A stretch of 64,000 nucleotides of DNA from Streptomyces rimosus subsp. rimosus (GTDB lineage: Bacteria > Actinomycetota > Actinomycetes > Streptomycetales > Streptomycetaceae). The position numbers and the translations under genes were made by a program. The notes under the pieces are model-generated. The model saw only the letters and a program-made list of their open reading frames with translations. It was not told the DNA's origin and did not search any database. Positions 41,901 through 50,620 of the stretch are shown one piece after another. The stretch's first letter is position 1. Every line of letters starts with the position of its first letter. The stretch is from NCBI RefSeq assembly GCF_000720725.1, contig NZ_JOCQ01000007.1, positions 129,214 through 193,213 on the forward strand, read 5' to 3'.

Positions 41901-42542
41901 ATGGCGCAACAGCCTGTTTTTGACCACAACGAAGAGCGGGCGGCGGAGGGCTTCGTCGACGACGTCACCGGCGCGGAAGAGCGGGAGGTGGCGCACCGCG
42001 AGCGCGGTACGTCCCGCCCGATCACCGTCGTCGGCAACCCGGTGCTGCACAAGGAGTGCAAGGACGTCACCGCGTTCGACGACGAGCTGGCCCGGCTCAT
42101 CGACGACATGTTCGCCAGCCAGCGCACGGCCGAGGGCGTCGGCCTGGCCGCCAACCAGATCGGCGTGGACCTGAAGGTCTTCGTCTACGACTGCATGGAC
42201 GACGAGGGCGTACGCCACGTCGGCGCGGTCTGCAACCCGGTCCTGGAGGACCTGCCGGTCGAGCGGCGGGTGCTGGACGACTCCAACGAGGGCTGCCTGT
42301 CGGTGCCCGGCGCGTACGCGGAGCTGGCCCGCCCCGATTACGCGGTCGTCCGCGGCCAGGATGCCGAGGGCAACCCGATCAAGGTCGCGGGCACCGGCTA
42401 CTTCGCGCGCTGCCTCCAGCACGAGACCGACCACCTGTACGGCTACCTGTACATCGACCGGCTCTCCAAGCGCGACCGCAAGGACGCGCTGAAGCAGATG
42501 GCCGAGCGCGAGCCGCGGTACCCGGTCGTCGCCAACGACTGA
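41901..42542 (+). CDS. def: Peptide deformylase
   Basis: 213 residues, including an N-terminal extension of about 40. The three deformylase motifs are complete: GVGLAANQIG, EGCLSVPG (metal-binding Cys) and QHETDHLYG (HExxH). It removes the formyl group from nascent proteins in the cytoplasm. The C terminus (DRLSKRDRKDALKQM) is typical of actinobacterial type. ATG at 41901 behind GGCGGAG. Confidence 0.93.
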   Translation: MAQQPVFDHNEERAAEGFVDDVTGAEEREVAHRERGTSRPITVVGNPVLHKECKDVTAFDDELARLIDDMFASQRTAEGVGLAANQIGVDLKVFVYDCMDDEGVRHVGAVCNPVLEDLPVERRVLDDSNEGCLSVPGAYAELARPDYAVVRGQDAEGNPIKVAGTGYFARCLQHETDHLYGYLYIDRLSKRDRKDALKQMAEREPRYPVVAND

Positions 42543-42566
42543 GCCCCGGCCCGGCCCGGCCGCCGC

Positions 42567-44459
42567 TCACCCCGCGGCGTAGGCCGCCCAGATCCGGGGC
42601 GGTATGCCGTTGCCGAACTGCGCGTCGCCGCCCACGCCCTCCATGGGCAGCAGCCGCGGCGCCCCCGGCTTGCTGCGGAAGACGGTGACGGCGGTGGTCA
42701 GCCCGCCGCCGTCCGCGCCGTCGTTGCCGATGAACCACGCCGAGCGCATGCGGTCCCGCGGCCCGGTGCCGCCCGCCCAGATACCGCGCGGCAGCTTCGC
42801 CGCGGTGTCCTGGGGCAGCGTTTTCCCGGCGTACGCCTGGAGCGCCCGGTTGATGCCGCGCGCCGCCCCCGGCTCCAGTACGCGGTGCGGTGCCGGCGGC
42901 GTGAGGCCCGGCAGCGGTGTGCCGCCGTGTTCCACCCTGGTCACCGAGTACGGCTCGGTCCGGTTGCCGTCGTTGCCGAAGAGCGAGTACGCGCCGGCCA
43001 GCCGGATCGCGCTGGGCGTGGAGGTGCCGAGCGGGAACGTGGGCTCCAGGCGCGCCAGGCTCGCCTTGTGCAGGCCAGCCTCGACCGCCGTGTCCCGTAC
43101 CTTCTCCAGGCCGAGGCGCTTGCCCGCGGCGACGAACGGCGGGTGGGCGGAGGTCACCAGGCCCTCGTACAGATCCGGCGGCACACCAGCCTGCGACCCG
43201 GCCACGACCGGGGCGGATGTGGCCACGGGCGCGGCGGCGGCCTCCCGGGGCGCGCCGTCGCGGAGGGCGGCGGCCAGCACGAACGGCTTGAAGGCCGAGC
43301 CGGCCGGTACGCCCGCGGTGTCCGCGTTGTTCGCGAAGTGCTGCGTCGCGTCCGGGCCGCCGTAGAGCGCGACGAGCGCGCCGTCCCGGGGCCGCACCGA
43401 CGCGGCACCGAATTCCACGTACGCGTCGGCGGCCCGCTTCTCCGGATCGATACCGCGGCGCCGCTCGTCCTCCACCGCTTTCACCAGCCGGGCCACCTTG
43501 TCCTTCTCGAAGGTGGTGTGAATGCGGTAGCCGCCGCGCGCGAGATCGCGGTCGGTCAGGCCGGTACGGCTCTTGAGGTACTTCTTCGCGGCGTCGACGA
43601 GGTAGCCGGTCTGGCCCTTCTGGCTGGTCGGGGTGACGGGTGCGCGCGGCTCGGGGAACCGCGTGTACCGGGCGCGCTCCTCCCGGCTCATCAGGCCGGT
43701 TTCCACTTCACGGTCCAGAATCCACTTCCAGCGTTCCACCGCGCGCCGGTGATTGTCCTCGCTCAGCGCCGGATCGTACTGTTCGGCCCCCTTGAGCAGC
43801 GCCGCCAGCGCCGCGCCCCGGCTGGGGTCCAGATCCTTGGCCGGAATGCCGTAGTACGCGTTCGCGGCGGCCTGGATACCGAACGAATGCCGCCCGAAAT
43901 AACTGGTGTTGAGATACCCCTGGAGTATCTCCGACTTGGACTTGCGGTTGTCCAGCTTCAGCGCGATGAAGAACTCCTTCACCTTGCGCTTGAGAGTCTG
44001 GTCCTGCGAAAGATACGTGTTCTTCACATACTGCTGGGTGATGGTGGAACCGCCCTGCGCGTCCTGGCCCTGGGCCATGTTCACCGCGGCCCGTGCGATA
44101 CCGGAGAGCGAGACCCCGGAATCGGAGTAGAAACTCGCGTTCTCGGCGGCGAGCACGGCGTGTTCCACCGGGTCGGGCACCTGGTCGAGGGTCACCTTCT
44201 GCCGGTTGACGGCGCCCTCGGTCACCATCTGGCTGCCGTCCGCCCAGTAGAAGACGGTGGCTTCCTGGCGTGCGGCGGCGTTCTCGTCCGGGATGTCGAC
44301 CTGGGCGTACACGACGGCGAAGAGCCCGGCGAAACCGGCCGCGCCGACGGCCGTGACACCGAGCTGCTGTCTCCAGGACGGCAGCCACCGGCGCCATCCG
44401 GCACGGCCCCGGCGGGGATAGTCGATGAACCGCTTTCTCGGTTGCTCGCTGCCCTTCAT
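42567..44459 (-). CDS. Class A penicillin-binding protein with altered transpeptidase motifs
   Basis: 630 residues. Cytoplasmic basic N terminus, one membrane helix (about 33-52), then a GT51 glycosyltransferase (catalytic Glu106 in AAENASFYSDSG, QGGSTITQQYVKNTYL) and a transpeptidase domain. The nucleophile motif SxxK is intact (SAFK, Ser388), but the SxN motif reads SAH (437-439) and the KTG motif reads GTG (564-566), with glycine replacing the lysine. Glycan polymerisation should work; crosslinking may be reduced or lost. ATG at 44459. Divergent from the small gene at 44641. Confidence 0.85.
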   Translation of the reverse strand: MKGSEQPRKRFIDYPRRGRAGWRRWLPSWRQQLGVTAVGAAGFAGLFAVVYAQVDIPDENAAARQEATVFYWADGSQMVTEGAVNRQKVTLDQVPDPVEHAVLAAENASFYSDSGVSLSGIARAAVNMAQGQDAQGGSTITQQYVKNTYLSQDQTLKRKVKEFFIALKLDNRKSKSEILQGYLNTSYFGRHSFGIQAAANAYYGIPAKDLDPSRGAALAALLKGAEQYDPALSEDNHRRAVERWKWILDREVETGLMSREERARYTRFPEPRAPVTPTSQKGQTGYLVDAAKKYLKSRTGLTDRDLARGGYRIHTTFEKDKVARLVKAVEDERRRGIDPEKRAADAYVEFGAASVRPRDGALVALYGGPDATQHFANNADTAGVPAGSAFKPFVLAAALRDGAPREAAAAPVATSAPVVAGSQAGVPPDLYEGLVTSAHPPFVAAGKRLGLEKVRDTAVEAGLHKASLARLEPTFPLGTSTPSAIRLAGAYSLFGNDGNRTEPYSVTRVEHGGTPLPGLTPPAPHRVLEPGAARGINRALQAYAGKTLPQDTAAKLPRGIWAGGTGPRDRMRSAWFIGNDGADGGGLTTAVTVFRSKPGAPRLLPMEGVGGDAQFGNGIPPRIWAAYAAG

Positions 44460-44570
44460 GTAACGGGAGAGCAGGCGGCATACGGCCGGGTTGCCGTCGC
44501 CCGCGCGTTGTCATCGACTCATCAAATCCGGTCCGGATTCGTCGGACATTCGGCAGGCATAAAGAAGCGG

Positions 44571-44604
44571 ACGGTGCCGGTCCGCGCGTGCGGACCGGCA
44601 CCGT
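44571..44604. repeat. Perfect 15-bp inverted repeat in a divergent intergenic region
   Basis: Arms 44571-44585 (starting ACGGTGCCGG) and 44590-44604 with loop GCGT, lying between two genes that diverge from it. It is therefore not a terminator of either neighbour. Just downstream is TAGGAT (44629-44634), a -10 element seven bases before the ATG at 44641. Confidence 0.6.
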
Positions 44605-44640
44605 CGGGCAGTTCCGGGACCGGGGACCTAGGATCCGACC

Positions 44641-45000
44641 ATGAAGGTGTATCTGACCAGGGACAGCGTCGCCATGGGTGACGACGCTGACGCCCCGCAC
44701 GAGGACACCAGGGAGCTGCCCGCCGAGGTGCCGGTCCGTGAAGCGGTGGCCTCCGTCGTCAGGAGCGGTTACCTCGCCCCGATCGCCGGGGGCAGGGCCA
44801 GCTGGGTCCTGACCGGCGCCGGCGCCTCCATCGCGGTGGTCGCGCAGCAGTGGGAGGAGCCCCGGTTCCTCATCTCCGAGGGCTCCTCGCTGGCTTCGCT
44901 CGCCACCGGAGACGGAGTCGTCGAGTGGCACTTCCGCTATCTGGCCCAGCAGGACCCCGTAGCGGTTCACGAAGAGCTGCGGGCAGCACAAGCGACCTGA
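44641..45000 (+). CDS. Hypothetical small protein (119 aa)
   Basis: 119 residues, mixed alpha/beta, beginning MKVYLTRDSVAMGDDADAPH, with VREAVASVVRSGYLAPIAGG in the middle and WHFRYLAQQDPVAVHEELRA at the end. It has no signal peptide and no catalytic motif that I recognise. A -10 hexamer TAGGAT lies seven bases before the ATG, so the mRNA is probably leaderless. Convergent with nrdB. It occupies the place where Streptomyces often has the nrdS regulator. Confidence 0.65.
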   Translation: MKVYLTRDSVAMGDDADAPHEDTRELPAEVPVREAVASVVRSGYLAPIAGGRASWVLTGAGASIAVVAQQWEEPRFLISEGSSLASLATGDGVVEWHFRYLAQQDPVAVHEELRAAQAT

Positions 45001-45060
45001 GTCCGGCCTCCGGACCCACGGTCGGTCACGGAACCGCGTTCCGGGCCGGCACCGGAAAAC

Positions 45061-46125
45061 TCAGAACTCGTCGTCGAAGGAGACCGAGCCCTCGACGGCG
45101 ACCTGGTAGGCCGAGGCGCGCCGCTCGAAGAAGTTGGTCAGCTCCTGGACGTTCTGCAGCTCCATGAAGGAGAACGGGTTCTCCGAGCCGTACACCGGCG
45201 GGAAGCCGAGGCGCTGGAGGCGCTGGTCGGCGACGCACTGGAGGTATTCGCGCATCGACTCGGTGTTCATGCCCGGCAGCCCGTCGCCGCACAGGTCCCG
45301 GCCGAACTGCAGCTCCGCCTCGACGGCCTCCTTGAGCATGTCGGTGACCTGGCGCTCCAGCTCGTCGTCGAAGAGGTCCGGCTCCTCCTCGCGCACCGTG
45401 TCCACGACCGAGAACGCGAAGTTCATGTGCATGGTCTCGTCGCGGAACACCCAGTTGGTGCCGGTCGCCAGGCCGTGCAGCAGGCCGCGCGAGCGGAACC
45501 AGTACACGTAGGCGAAGGCGCCGTAGAAGAACAGGCCCTCGATGCAGGCCGCGAAGCAGATCAGGTTCAGCAGGAAGCGGCGGCGGTCGGCCTTCGACTC
45601 CAGCCGGTCGATGGATTCCACCGAATCCATCCACTTGAAGCAGAATTCCGCCTTCTCCCGGATGGAGGGGATGTTCTCCACCGCGGCGAACGCGGCGGCG
45701 CGGTCGTCCGGGTCGGGCAGATAGGTGTCCAGCAGCGTCAGGTAGAACTGGACGTGCACGGCCTCCTCGAACAGCTGCCGGCTCAGGTAGAGCCGCGCCT
45801 CGGGGGAGTTGATGTGCTTGTACAGCGTCAGCACGAGGTTGTTCGCCACGATCGAGTCACCGGTCGCGAAGAACGCGACCAGCCGGCCGATCATGTGCTG
45901 CTCGCCGGGCGACAGCTTGGCGAGGTCGGCCACGTCCGAGTGGAGGTCGACCTCCTCCACGGTCCAGGTGTTCTTGATCGCGTCCCGGTAGCGGTCGTAG
46001 AAGTCCGGGTAGCGCATCGGGCGCAGGGTCAGCTCGAAGCCCGGGTCGAGCAGGTTCTTGCTGCCGGTGGTGGCGGTGTGCGAGGCGGCCGCGGTCGTCT
46101 CGTTCTTTTCGGGTGCGGTGGTCAT
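45061..46125 (-). CDS. nrdB: Class Ia ribonucleotide reductase, small subunit
   Basis: 354 residues. Metal ligands are in ATGDSIVANN, LFEEAVHVQFY (Glu and His) and FRDETMHMNFAF (Glu and His). The C-terminal tail is the docking peptide for NrdA (ending SVSFDDEF). The radical-harbouring residue position lies in the IREKAEFCFKWMD region. The ATG at 46125 overlaps the nrdA stop codon by one base (TAATG), so translation is coupled. NrdB provides the radical for deoxyribonucleotide synthesis. Confidence 0.93.
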   Translation of the reverse strand: MTTAPEKNETTAAASHTATTGSKNLLDPGFELTLRPMRYPDFYDRYRDAIKNTWTVEEVDLHSDVADLAKLSPGEQHMIGRLVAFFATGDSIVANNLVLTLYKHINSPEARLYLSRQLFEEAVHVQFYLTLLDTYLPDPDDRAAAFAAVENIPSIREKAEFCFKWMDSVESIDRLESKADRRRFLLNLICFAACIEGLFFYGAFAYVYWFRSRGLLHGLATGTNWVFRDETMHMNFAFSVVDTVREEEPDLFDDELERQVTDMLKEAVEAELQFGRDLCGDGLPGMNTESMREYLQCVADQRLQRLGFPPVYGSENPFSFMELQNVQELTNFFERRASAYQVAVEGSVSFDDEF

Positions 46126-48563
46126 TACTGGCATGCCTCGCAGGACTCGGGGTTTTCCAGGGAGCAGGCGACGGCCTCGGGGTCGGCCGCCTGAGCGGGT
46201 ACGGGAGCGGTCTGCGCGCCCCCGCCCGTGCCGCGCGCGGACTGGGCGATACGGGTCGCCGGCCGCGAGCGGAGGTAGTACGTGGTCTTGATGCCGCGCT
46301 TCCAGGCGTAGGCGTACATCGAGCTGAGCTTGCCGATGGTCGGCGACGCCATGAACAGGTTCAGCGACTGGCTCTGGTCGAGGTAGGGCGTACGGTCCGC
46401 CGCCATGTCGATCAGCGCGCGCTGCGGGATCTCCCAGGCCGTGCGGTACAGCTCGCGGGTCTCGGCGGGAATCCAGTCCAGCTCCTGCACCGAGCCGTTG
46501 CCCTCGCGCAGCGCGTCACGGGTGCGCTCGTCCCACAGGCCCAGCGCCTTCAGCTCCTCGATCAGGTACGCGTTGACCTGGAGGAACTCGCCGCTCAGCG
46601 TCTCGCGCTTGAACAGGTTGGAGACCTGCGGCTCGATGCACTCGTACACGCCCGCGATGGAGGCGATGGTGGCGGTCGGCGCGATGGCCAGCAGCAGCGA
46701 GTTGCGCATGCCGGTCGCCGCGATACGGGTGCGCAGCGCCGCCCACCGGTCCGCCCAGCGCGGCTCGGCGTTCGGGTAGTGGTCGGGGTGCAGCACGCCC
46801 CGGGCCGTACGGGTCGCGGACCAGGCCGGGTGCGGGCCGTGCCGCTCGGCGAGGTCGGCGGACGCCTCGTACGCGGCGAGCATGATTCGCTCGGAGATAC
46901 GGGTGGACAGCTCCCGCGCCTCGGGCGAGTCGAAGCCGAGCCGCAGCCGGAAGAAGACGTCCTGGAGGCCCATCAGGCCCAGACCCACCGGCCGCCAGCG
47001 CGAGTTGGAGGCGCCGGCCTGCTCGGTCGGGTAGAAGTTGATGTCCACCACGCGGTCGAGGAAGGTCACGGCCGTACGGACCGTGGCATCCAGCCGCTCC
47101 CAGTCCATCTCGCCGTTGTCACCCAGGTGGGCGGCGAGGTTGACCGAGCCGAGGTTGCAGACCGCGGTCTCGCCGTCGTCGGTGACCTCCAGGATCTCGG
47201 TGCACAGGTTCGAGGAGTGCACCACCTTGCCGGGCTCGGCGGTCTGGTTGGCGGTGCGGTTGGCGGCGTCCTTGAAGGTCATCCAGCCGTTGCCGGTCTG
47301 CGCGAGGGTGCGCATCATCCGCGCGTACAGGATGCGCGCCGGGACCTGCTTGACGGCCAGGCCCGCGGCCTCCGCCTTGCGGTACGCGGCGTCGAACTCG
47401 TCGCCGTACAGGTCCACCAGCTCCGGCGTGTCGCTGGGGGAGAACAGCGACCAGTCGGCGTCGGCCTCGACGCGGCGCATGAACTCGTCGGGGATCCAGT
47501 GCGCGATGTTCAGGTTGTGGGTGCGCCGGGCCTCCTCGCCCGTGTTGTCGCGCAGCTCCAGGAACTCCTCCAGGTCCGCGTGCCAGGTCTCCAGGTAGAC
47601 GCAGGCCGCGCCCTTGCGCCGGCCGCCCTGGTTCACGGCCGCGACCGAGGCGTCCAGGGTGCGCAGGAACGGCACGATGCCGTTGGAGTGGCCGTTGGTG
47701 CCGCGGATCAGCGAGCCGCGGGCGCGCACCCGGGAGTACGACAGGCCGATGCCGCCGGCGTGCTTCGACAGGCGTGCCACCTGGTGGTAGCGGTCGTAGA
47801 TCGAGTCCAGCTCGTCCAGCGGGGAGTCCAGCAGGTAGCAGGAGGACATCTGCGGGTGCCGGGTGCCGGAGTTGAAGAGGGTGGGGGAAGACGGCAGGTA
47901 CGACAGCGAGCTGGTCAGCCGGTACAGCTCGGCGACGTCGTCCACGGCCCGCTCGCTGTGGTCCTCGGCCAGGCCGCAGGCCACGCGCAGCAGGAAGTGC
48001 TGCGGGGTCTCGATGACCTGCCGGGAGATCGGGTGGCGCAGCAGGTAGCGGGAGTGCAGGGTGCGCAGGCCGAAGTAGCCGAACCGGTCGTCGGCGCCGT
48101 CCGCCAGGGCGCGCTCGACCAGCGCGTCCAGGCGTGCCGCGTGGGTCCGCACGAACTCCGCCGTGTCGTCGGCGATCAGGCCCTCACGGTGCCCGACGGC
48201 GACGGAGGCGGAGAAGGCGGTCGCCCCCTCCGCGGCCGCCTCCTCCGCGATGGCACGGGTCAGCAGGCGGGCGGCCAGCTTGGAGTACTGCGGCTCGTCA
48301 CCGATCAGGCCGGCGGCGGCCTCCATGGCCAGCGAGCGCAGTTCGGCCTCGTCGGAGCCGGGGTGACGGCCGCGCAGCGCGGCGGCGGCGATCTTGCCGG
48401 GGTCGGTGGCGTCCAGGTCGGCGGTGAGATCGGTCAGCGTGCGCAGCAGCGCGGCGCCGGGGCCGTCCCCGGTCCGGCCGCCGGCGTCCTGCCGGGGGTC
48501 CGTGTCCTTCGCGGGCTGCACGACCTGCCGGTCTGACGCGGGCTCCGTTGGCGCGATGGTCAC
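46125..48563 (-). CDS. nrdA: Class Ia ribonucleotide reductase, large subunit
   Basis: 812 residues. An N-terminal ATP-cone-like region is followed by the ten-stranded barrel. Active-site elements: LFNSGTRHPQMSSCYLLDSP (first redox cysteine), NLCTEILEVTDDGETAVCNL (Asn, Cys, Glu and second cysteine), IAPTATIASIAGVYECIEPQ, and the C-terminal CEACQ pair that reduces the active site. GTG start at 48563 behind AGGGAGAG. Regulated by a cobalamin riboswitch and NrdR-like boxes upstream, as known for nrdABS in S. coelicolor, where the B12-dependent class II enzyme makes this one redundant. Confidence 0.93.
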   Translation of the reverse strand: MTIAPTEPASDRQVVQPAKDTDPRQDAGGRTGDGPGAALLRTLTDLTADLDATDPGKIAAAALRGRHPGSDEAELRSLAMEAAAGLIGDEPQYSKLAARLLTRAIAEEAAAEGATAFSASVAVGHREGLIADDTAEFVRTHAARLDALVERALADGADDRFGYFGLRTLHSRYLLRHPISRQVIETPQHFLLRVACGLAEDHSERAVDDVAELYRLTSSLSYLPSSPTLFNSGTRHPQMSSCYLLDSPLDELDSIYDRYHQVARLSKHAGGIGLSYSRVRARGSLIRGTNGHSNGIVPFLRTLDASVAAVNQGGRRKGAACVYLETWHADLEEFLELRDNTGEEARRTHNLNIAHWIPDEFMRRVEADADWSLFSPSDTPELVDLYGDEFDAAYRKAEAAGLAVKQVPARILYARMMRTLAQTGNGWMTFKDAANRTANQTAEPGKVVHSSNLCTEILEVTDDGETAVCNLGSVNLAAHLGDNGEMDWERLDATVRTAVTFLDRVVDINFYPTEQAGASNSRWRPVGLGLMGLQDVFFRLRLGFDSPEARELSTRISERIMLAAYEASADLAERHGPHPAWSATRTARGVLHPDHYPNAEPRWADRWAALRTRIAATGMRNSLLLAIAPTATIASIAGVYECIEPQVSNLFKRETLSGEFLQVNAYLIEELKALGLWDERTRDALREGNGSVQELDWIPAETRELYRTAWEIPQRALIDMAADRTPYLDQSQSLNLFMASPTIGKLSSMYAYAWKRGIKTTYYLRSRPATRIAQSARGTGGGAQTAPVPAQAADPEAVACSLENPESCEACQ

Positions 48564-48741
48564 GTGCTGCTCTCCCTCACTCGGCGGGGGCCCGAGGGGA
48601 GGCGCGCGACGGCCGCGTACGGGCGTGCGGCACCCCTGGCACGGCGAGGGGCGCGCGGGCACACCGCGCAGCGTCCACCGGCCCAACCCGCGAGGCCCGG
48701 ACGTATCGACGACCGCGCCGGGGGTGGCGCGGGCGTACTGT

Positions 48742-48835
48742 GGGCAGGTCTTCGGACTCACGGGTGCGGATTGCCGCACTTCGTACACCGTTGCGGGACA
48801 GTTCCGGATTCGCACCGGATTCCCCTGCGACGACA
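48742..48835 (-). ncRNA. Cobalamin (B12) riboswitch controlling nrdAB
   Basis: On the minus strand the conserved core reads GGGGAATCCGGTGCGAATC, then CTGTCCCGCAACGGTG and, at the 3' end, GTGAGTCCGAAGACCTGCCC. These are the hallmark segments of the cobalamin aptamer. It lies about 180 bases upstream of the nrdA start in the leader. Adenosylcobalamin would switch the operon off. Confidence 0.92.
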
Positions 48836-48844
48836 GCGAGCACG

Positions 48845-48891
48845 AGCATACATCTTGTGCTGGCGCGTGCACCCACCCCCATATCTTGTGT
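48845..48891. promoter_or_regulatory. Paired NrdR-like boxes upstream of nrdA
   Basis: Two half-conserved 16-mers, AGCATACATCTTGTGC at 48845-48860 and CCCCCATATCTTGTGT at 48876-48891, are 31 bp apart centre to centre, i.e. on the same face of the helix. Both share ATnTTGTG, part of the NrdR box. They lie just upstream of the riboswitch, where the promoter should be. Confidence 0.65.
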
Positions 48892-49175
48892 CGCCTTGTG
48901 ACGGGGTTGTCCGAAGCCGTGGTATTCGGCAGCCGTTCCGGGGCCGTTCGCAGGGCCCCGCGAAGCCGCCGTGAGGCCGTTCCGGAGCCGCCACGACGGC
49001 TTCCTGGAGCCGTTCCGGGCCATCCGGGCAGGGCTGGACGGGGGCTGATGCAGGGGGCGTATTGGTGGCGCGGAATGTCCCTGATGCGTTGACCGGGACT
49101 CCTGAAGCGTATTGGCTCCTTGTCTGCTCCGTCGTCCGGCGGGGCGGGTGGGGGACCTGATGCGAGGGGGGAATC

Positions 49176-50522
49176 ATGCGAAGAAACGGTGCTGCGCGCG
49201 GCGCCGCCAGAGCCGTGGGGCTGCTGGCCGGAGCGTGTGCCGTGGCGGGGGTGCTGCCCGCGACGGCCGTTGCCGCGCCGCCGGTGGCCCCGGTGACCGA
49301 ACGGGTCAGCGTGGCCGCGGACGGCACGCAGGGAAACGGTTTCTCGGGCGCTCCGACGCTCAGCGCGAACGGGCGGTTCGTGGCATTCACCTCGGAAGCC
49401 ACCAATCTGGGGCCCGCCGACGCCAACAGCCAACAGGACGTCTACGTCAAGGATTTACGGACGGGAAAGGTCGACCTGGTCAGCGTCGCCGATGACGGCA
49501 CCCGCGGCAACGCCCTGTCCGGCTCGCCCGAGATCAGCGCCGACGGGCGGTACGTGGCCTTCTACTCCGCGGCGACGAACCTGGTCCCCGGAGACACCAA
49601 CGGCGAGGGCGACGTCTTCATCCGCGACCGGCTGACCGGGCACACCATCAGCCCCACCGCGGGCGCGGGCACGTCCCCGTACGGCTACGGCGTGCAGGAC
49701 TTCGCCCTCAGCGGCAACGGCCGCCACCTCGCCTTCGGCTCGTCCCGCGCGGACCTGGTGCCCGGCGACACCAACGAGAGTCAAGACATTTTCGTCTACG
49801 ATGTGCGGAAGAAAACGACGCAACGGGTCAGCGTGGCGAGCGACGGCACGCAGGCCGACGGCTTCTCCGGCTCCCCGTCGATCAGCGCCGACGGCCGCCG
49901 GGTGGCGTTCACCTCCAAGGCGAGGAATCTCACCCCCACCGGGCCCGGCTTCCGCCGCCCGCCGCCCGGGGGCCCGATGTACGTCCACGACCTGGACACC
50001 GGGCGGACGAGCGTGGCGAGCCTCGGCTCGACGGGCGCCGTGGTCAGCGTGACGCCGCTCCCGCGGCTCAGCCCGGACGGCCGGCATGTGGTCTTCACCT
50101 CCGTGGCCGACGACGTGGTCCCGGGCGACACCAACGGTACGTACGACATCTTCGACCGCGACCTGGAGAAGGGCACCACCCGGCTGGTCTCCCGCGCGCA
50201 CGACGGGGCCCAGGCCAACGGCTGGTCCTCCGACGGGCGGCTCAGCGCGGACAACCGGCGGCTCTTCTTCACCTCCACGGCGACCAACCTGGTGCCCGGC
50301 GACACCAACGGCTATGTCGACGCCTTCGTCCGCGACCTGCGCACCGGGCGGGTCGAGCGGATCAATGTCACCGCGGACGGCGGCCAGTCGTCCTCCTGGG
50401 CCAATGGCGCGGTGCCCGACGCCACCGGACGGCTGGCGGTCTTCGACTCGCGCGACGACGGGCTGGTGCCCGGTGACACGAACGCGACGGGCGACGTCTT
50501 CGTCCGCCGGCTCCCGCGCTGA
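49176..50522 (+). CDS. Secreted TolB-like beta-propeller protein
   Basis: 448 residues. A signal peptide (basic start, hydrophobic stretch ending ATAVAA, residues 1-33) is followed by about seven WD40-like/PD40 blades. Each blade has SADGRYVAFxS then ATNLVPGDTN and DVFVRDLRTG. The repeated VPGDTN loop is Asp-rich and could bind calcium. Secreted; no enzyme domain attached, so probably a binding or structural protein. ATG at 49176 with GAGGGGGG upstream. Tandem paralogue follows. Confidence 0.85.
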   Translation: MRRNGAARGAARAVGLLAGACAVAGVLPATAVAAPPVAPVTERVSVAADGTQGNGFSGAPTLSANGRFVAFTSEATNLGPADANSQQDVYVKDLRTGKVDLVSVADDGTRGNALSGSPEISADGRYVAFYSAATNLVPGDTNGEGDVFIRDRLTGHTISPTAGAGTSPYGYGVQDFALSGNGRHLAFGSSRADLVPGDTNESQDIFVYDVRKKTTQRVSVASDGTQADGFSGSPSISADGRRVAFTSKARNLTPTGPGFRRPPPGGPMYVHDLDTGRTSVASLGSTGAVVSVTPLPRLSPDGRHVVFTSVADDVVPGDTNGTYDIFDRDLEKGTTRLVSRAHDGAQANGWSSDGRLSADNRRLFFTSTATNLVPGDTNGYVDAFVRDLRTGRVERINVTADGGQSSSWANGAVPDATGRLAVFDSRDDGLVPGDTNATGDVFVRRLPR

Positions 50523-50549
50523 CGTAACGGCGACGCACTGGCGTAACGG

Positions 50550-50588
50550 CGCGGACGCGTACGTGACATGCGTACCGGCGCGTCCGCG
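50550..50588 (+). terminator. Hairpin between the two propeller genes
   Basis: CGCGGACGCG at 50550-50559 pairs with its complement at 50579-50588; the loop itself contains a further TACG/CGTA pairing. It suggests the two paralogues are separately transcribed. Confidence 0.6.
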
Positions 50589-50620
50589 TACTCACGTACC
50601 CACCAGGAGGGGAACCCGCC

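Noticed and set aside
46113..48536. A plus-strand open frame of about 800 codons opposite nrdA
   Set aside because: nrdA carries all class I reductase motifs; the opposite frame is a shadow.
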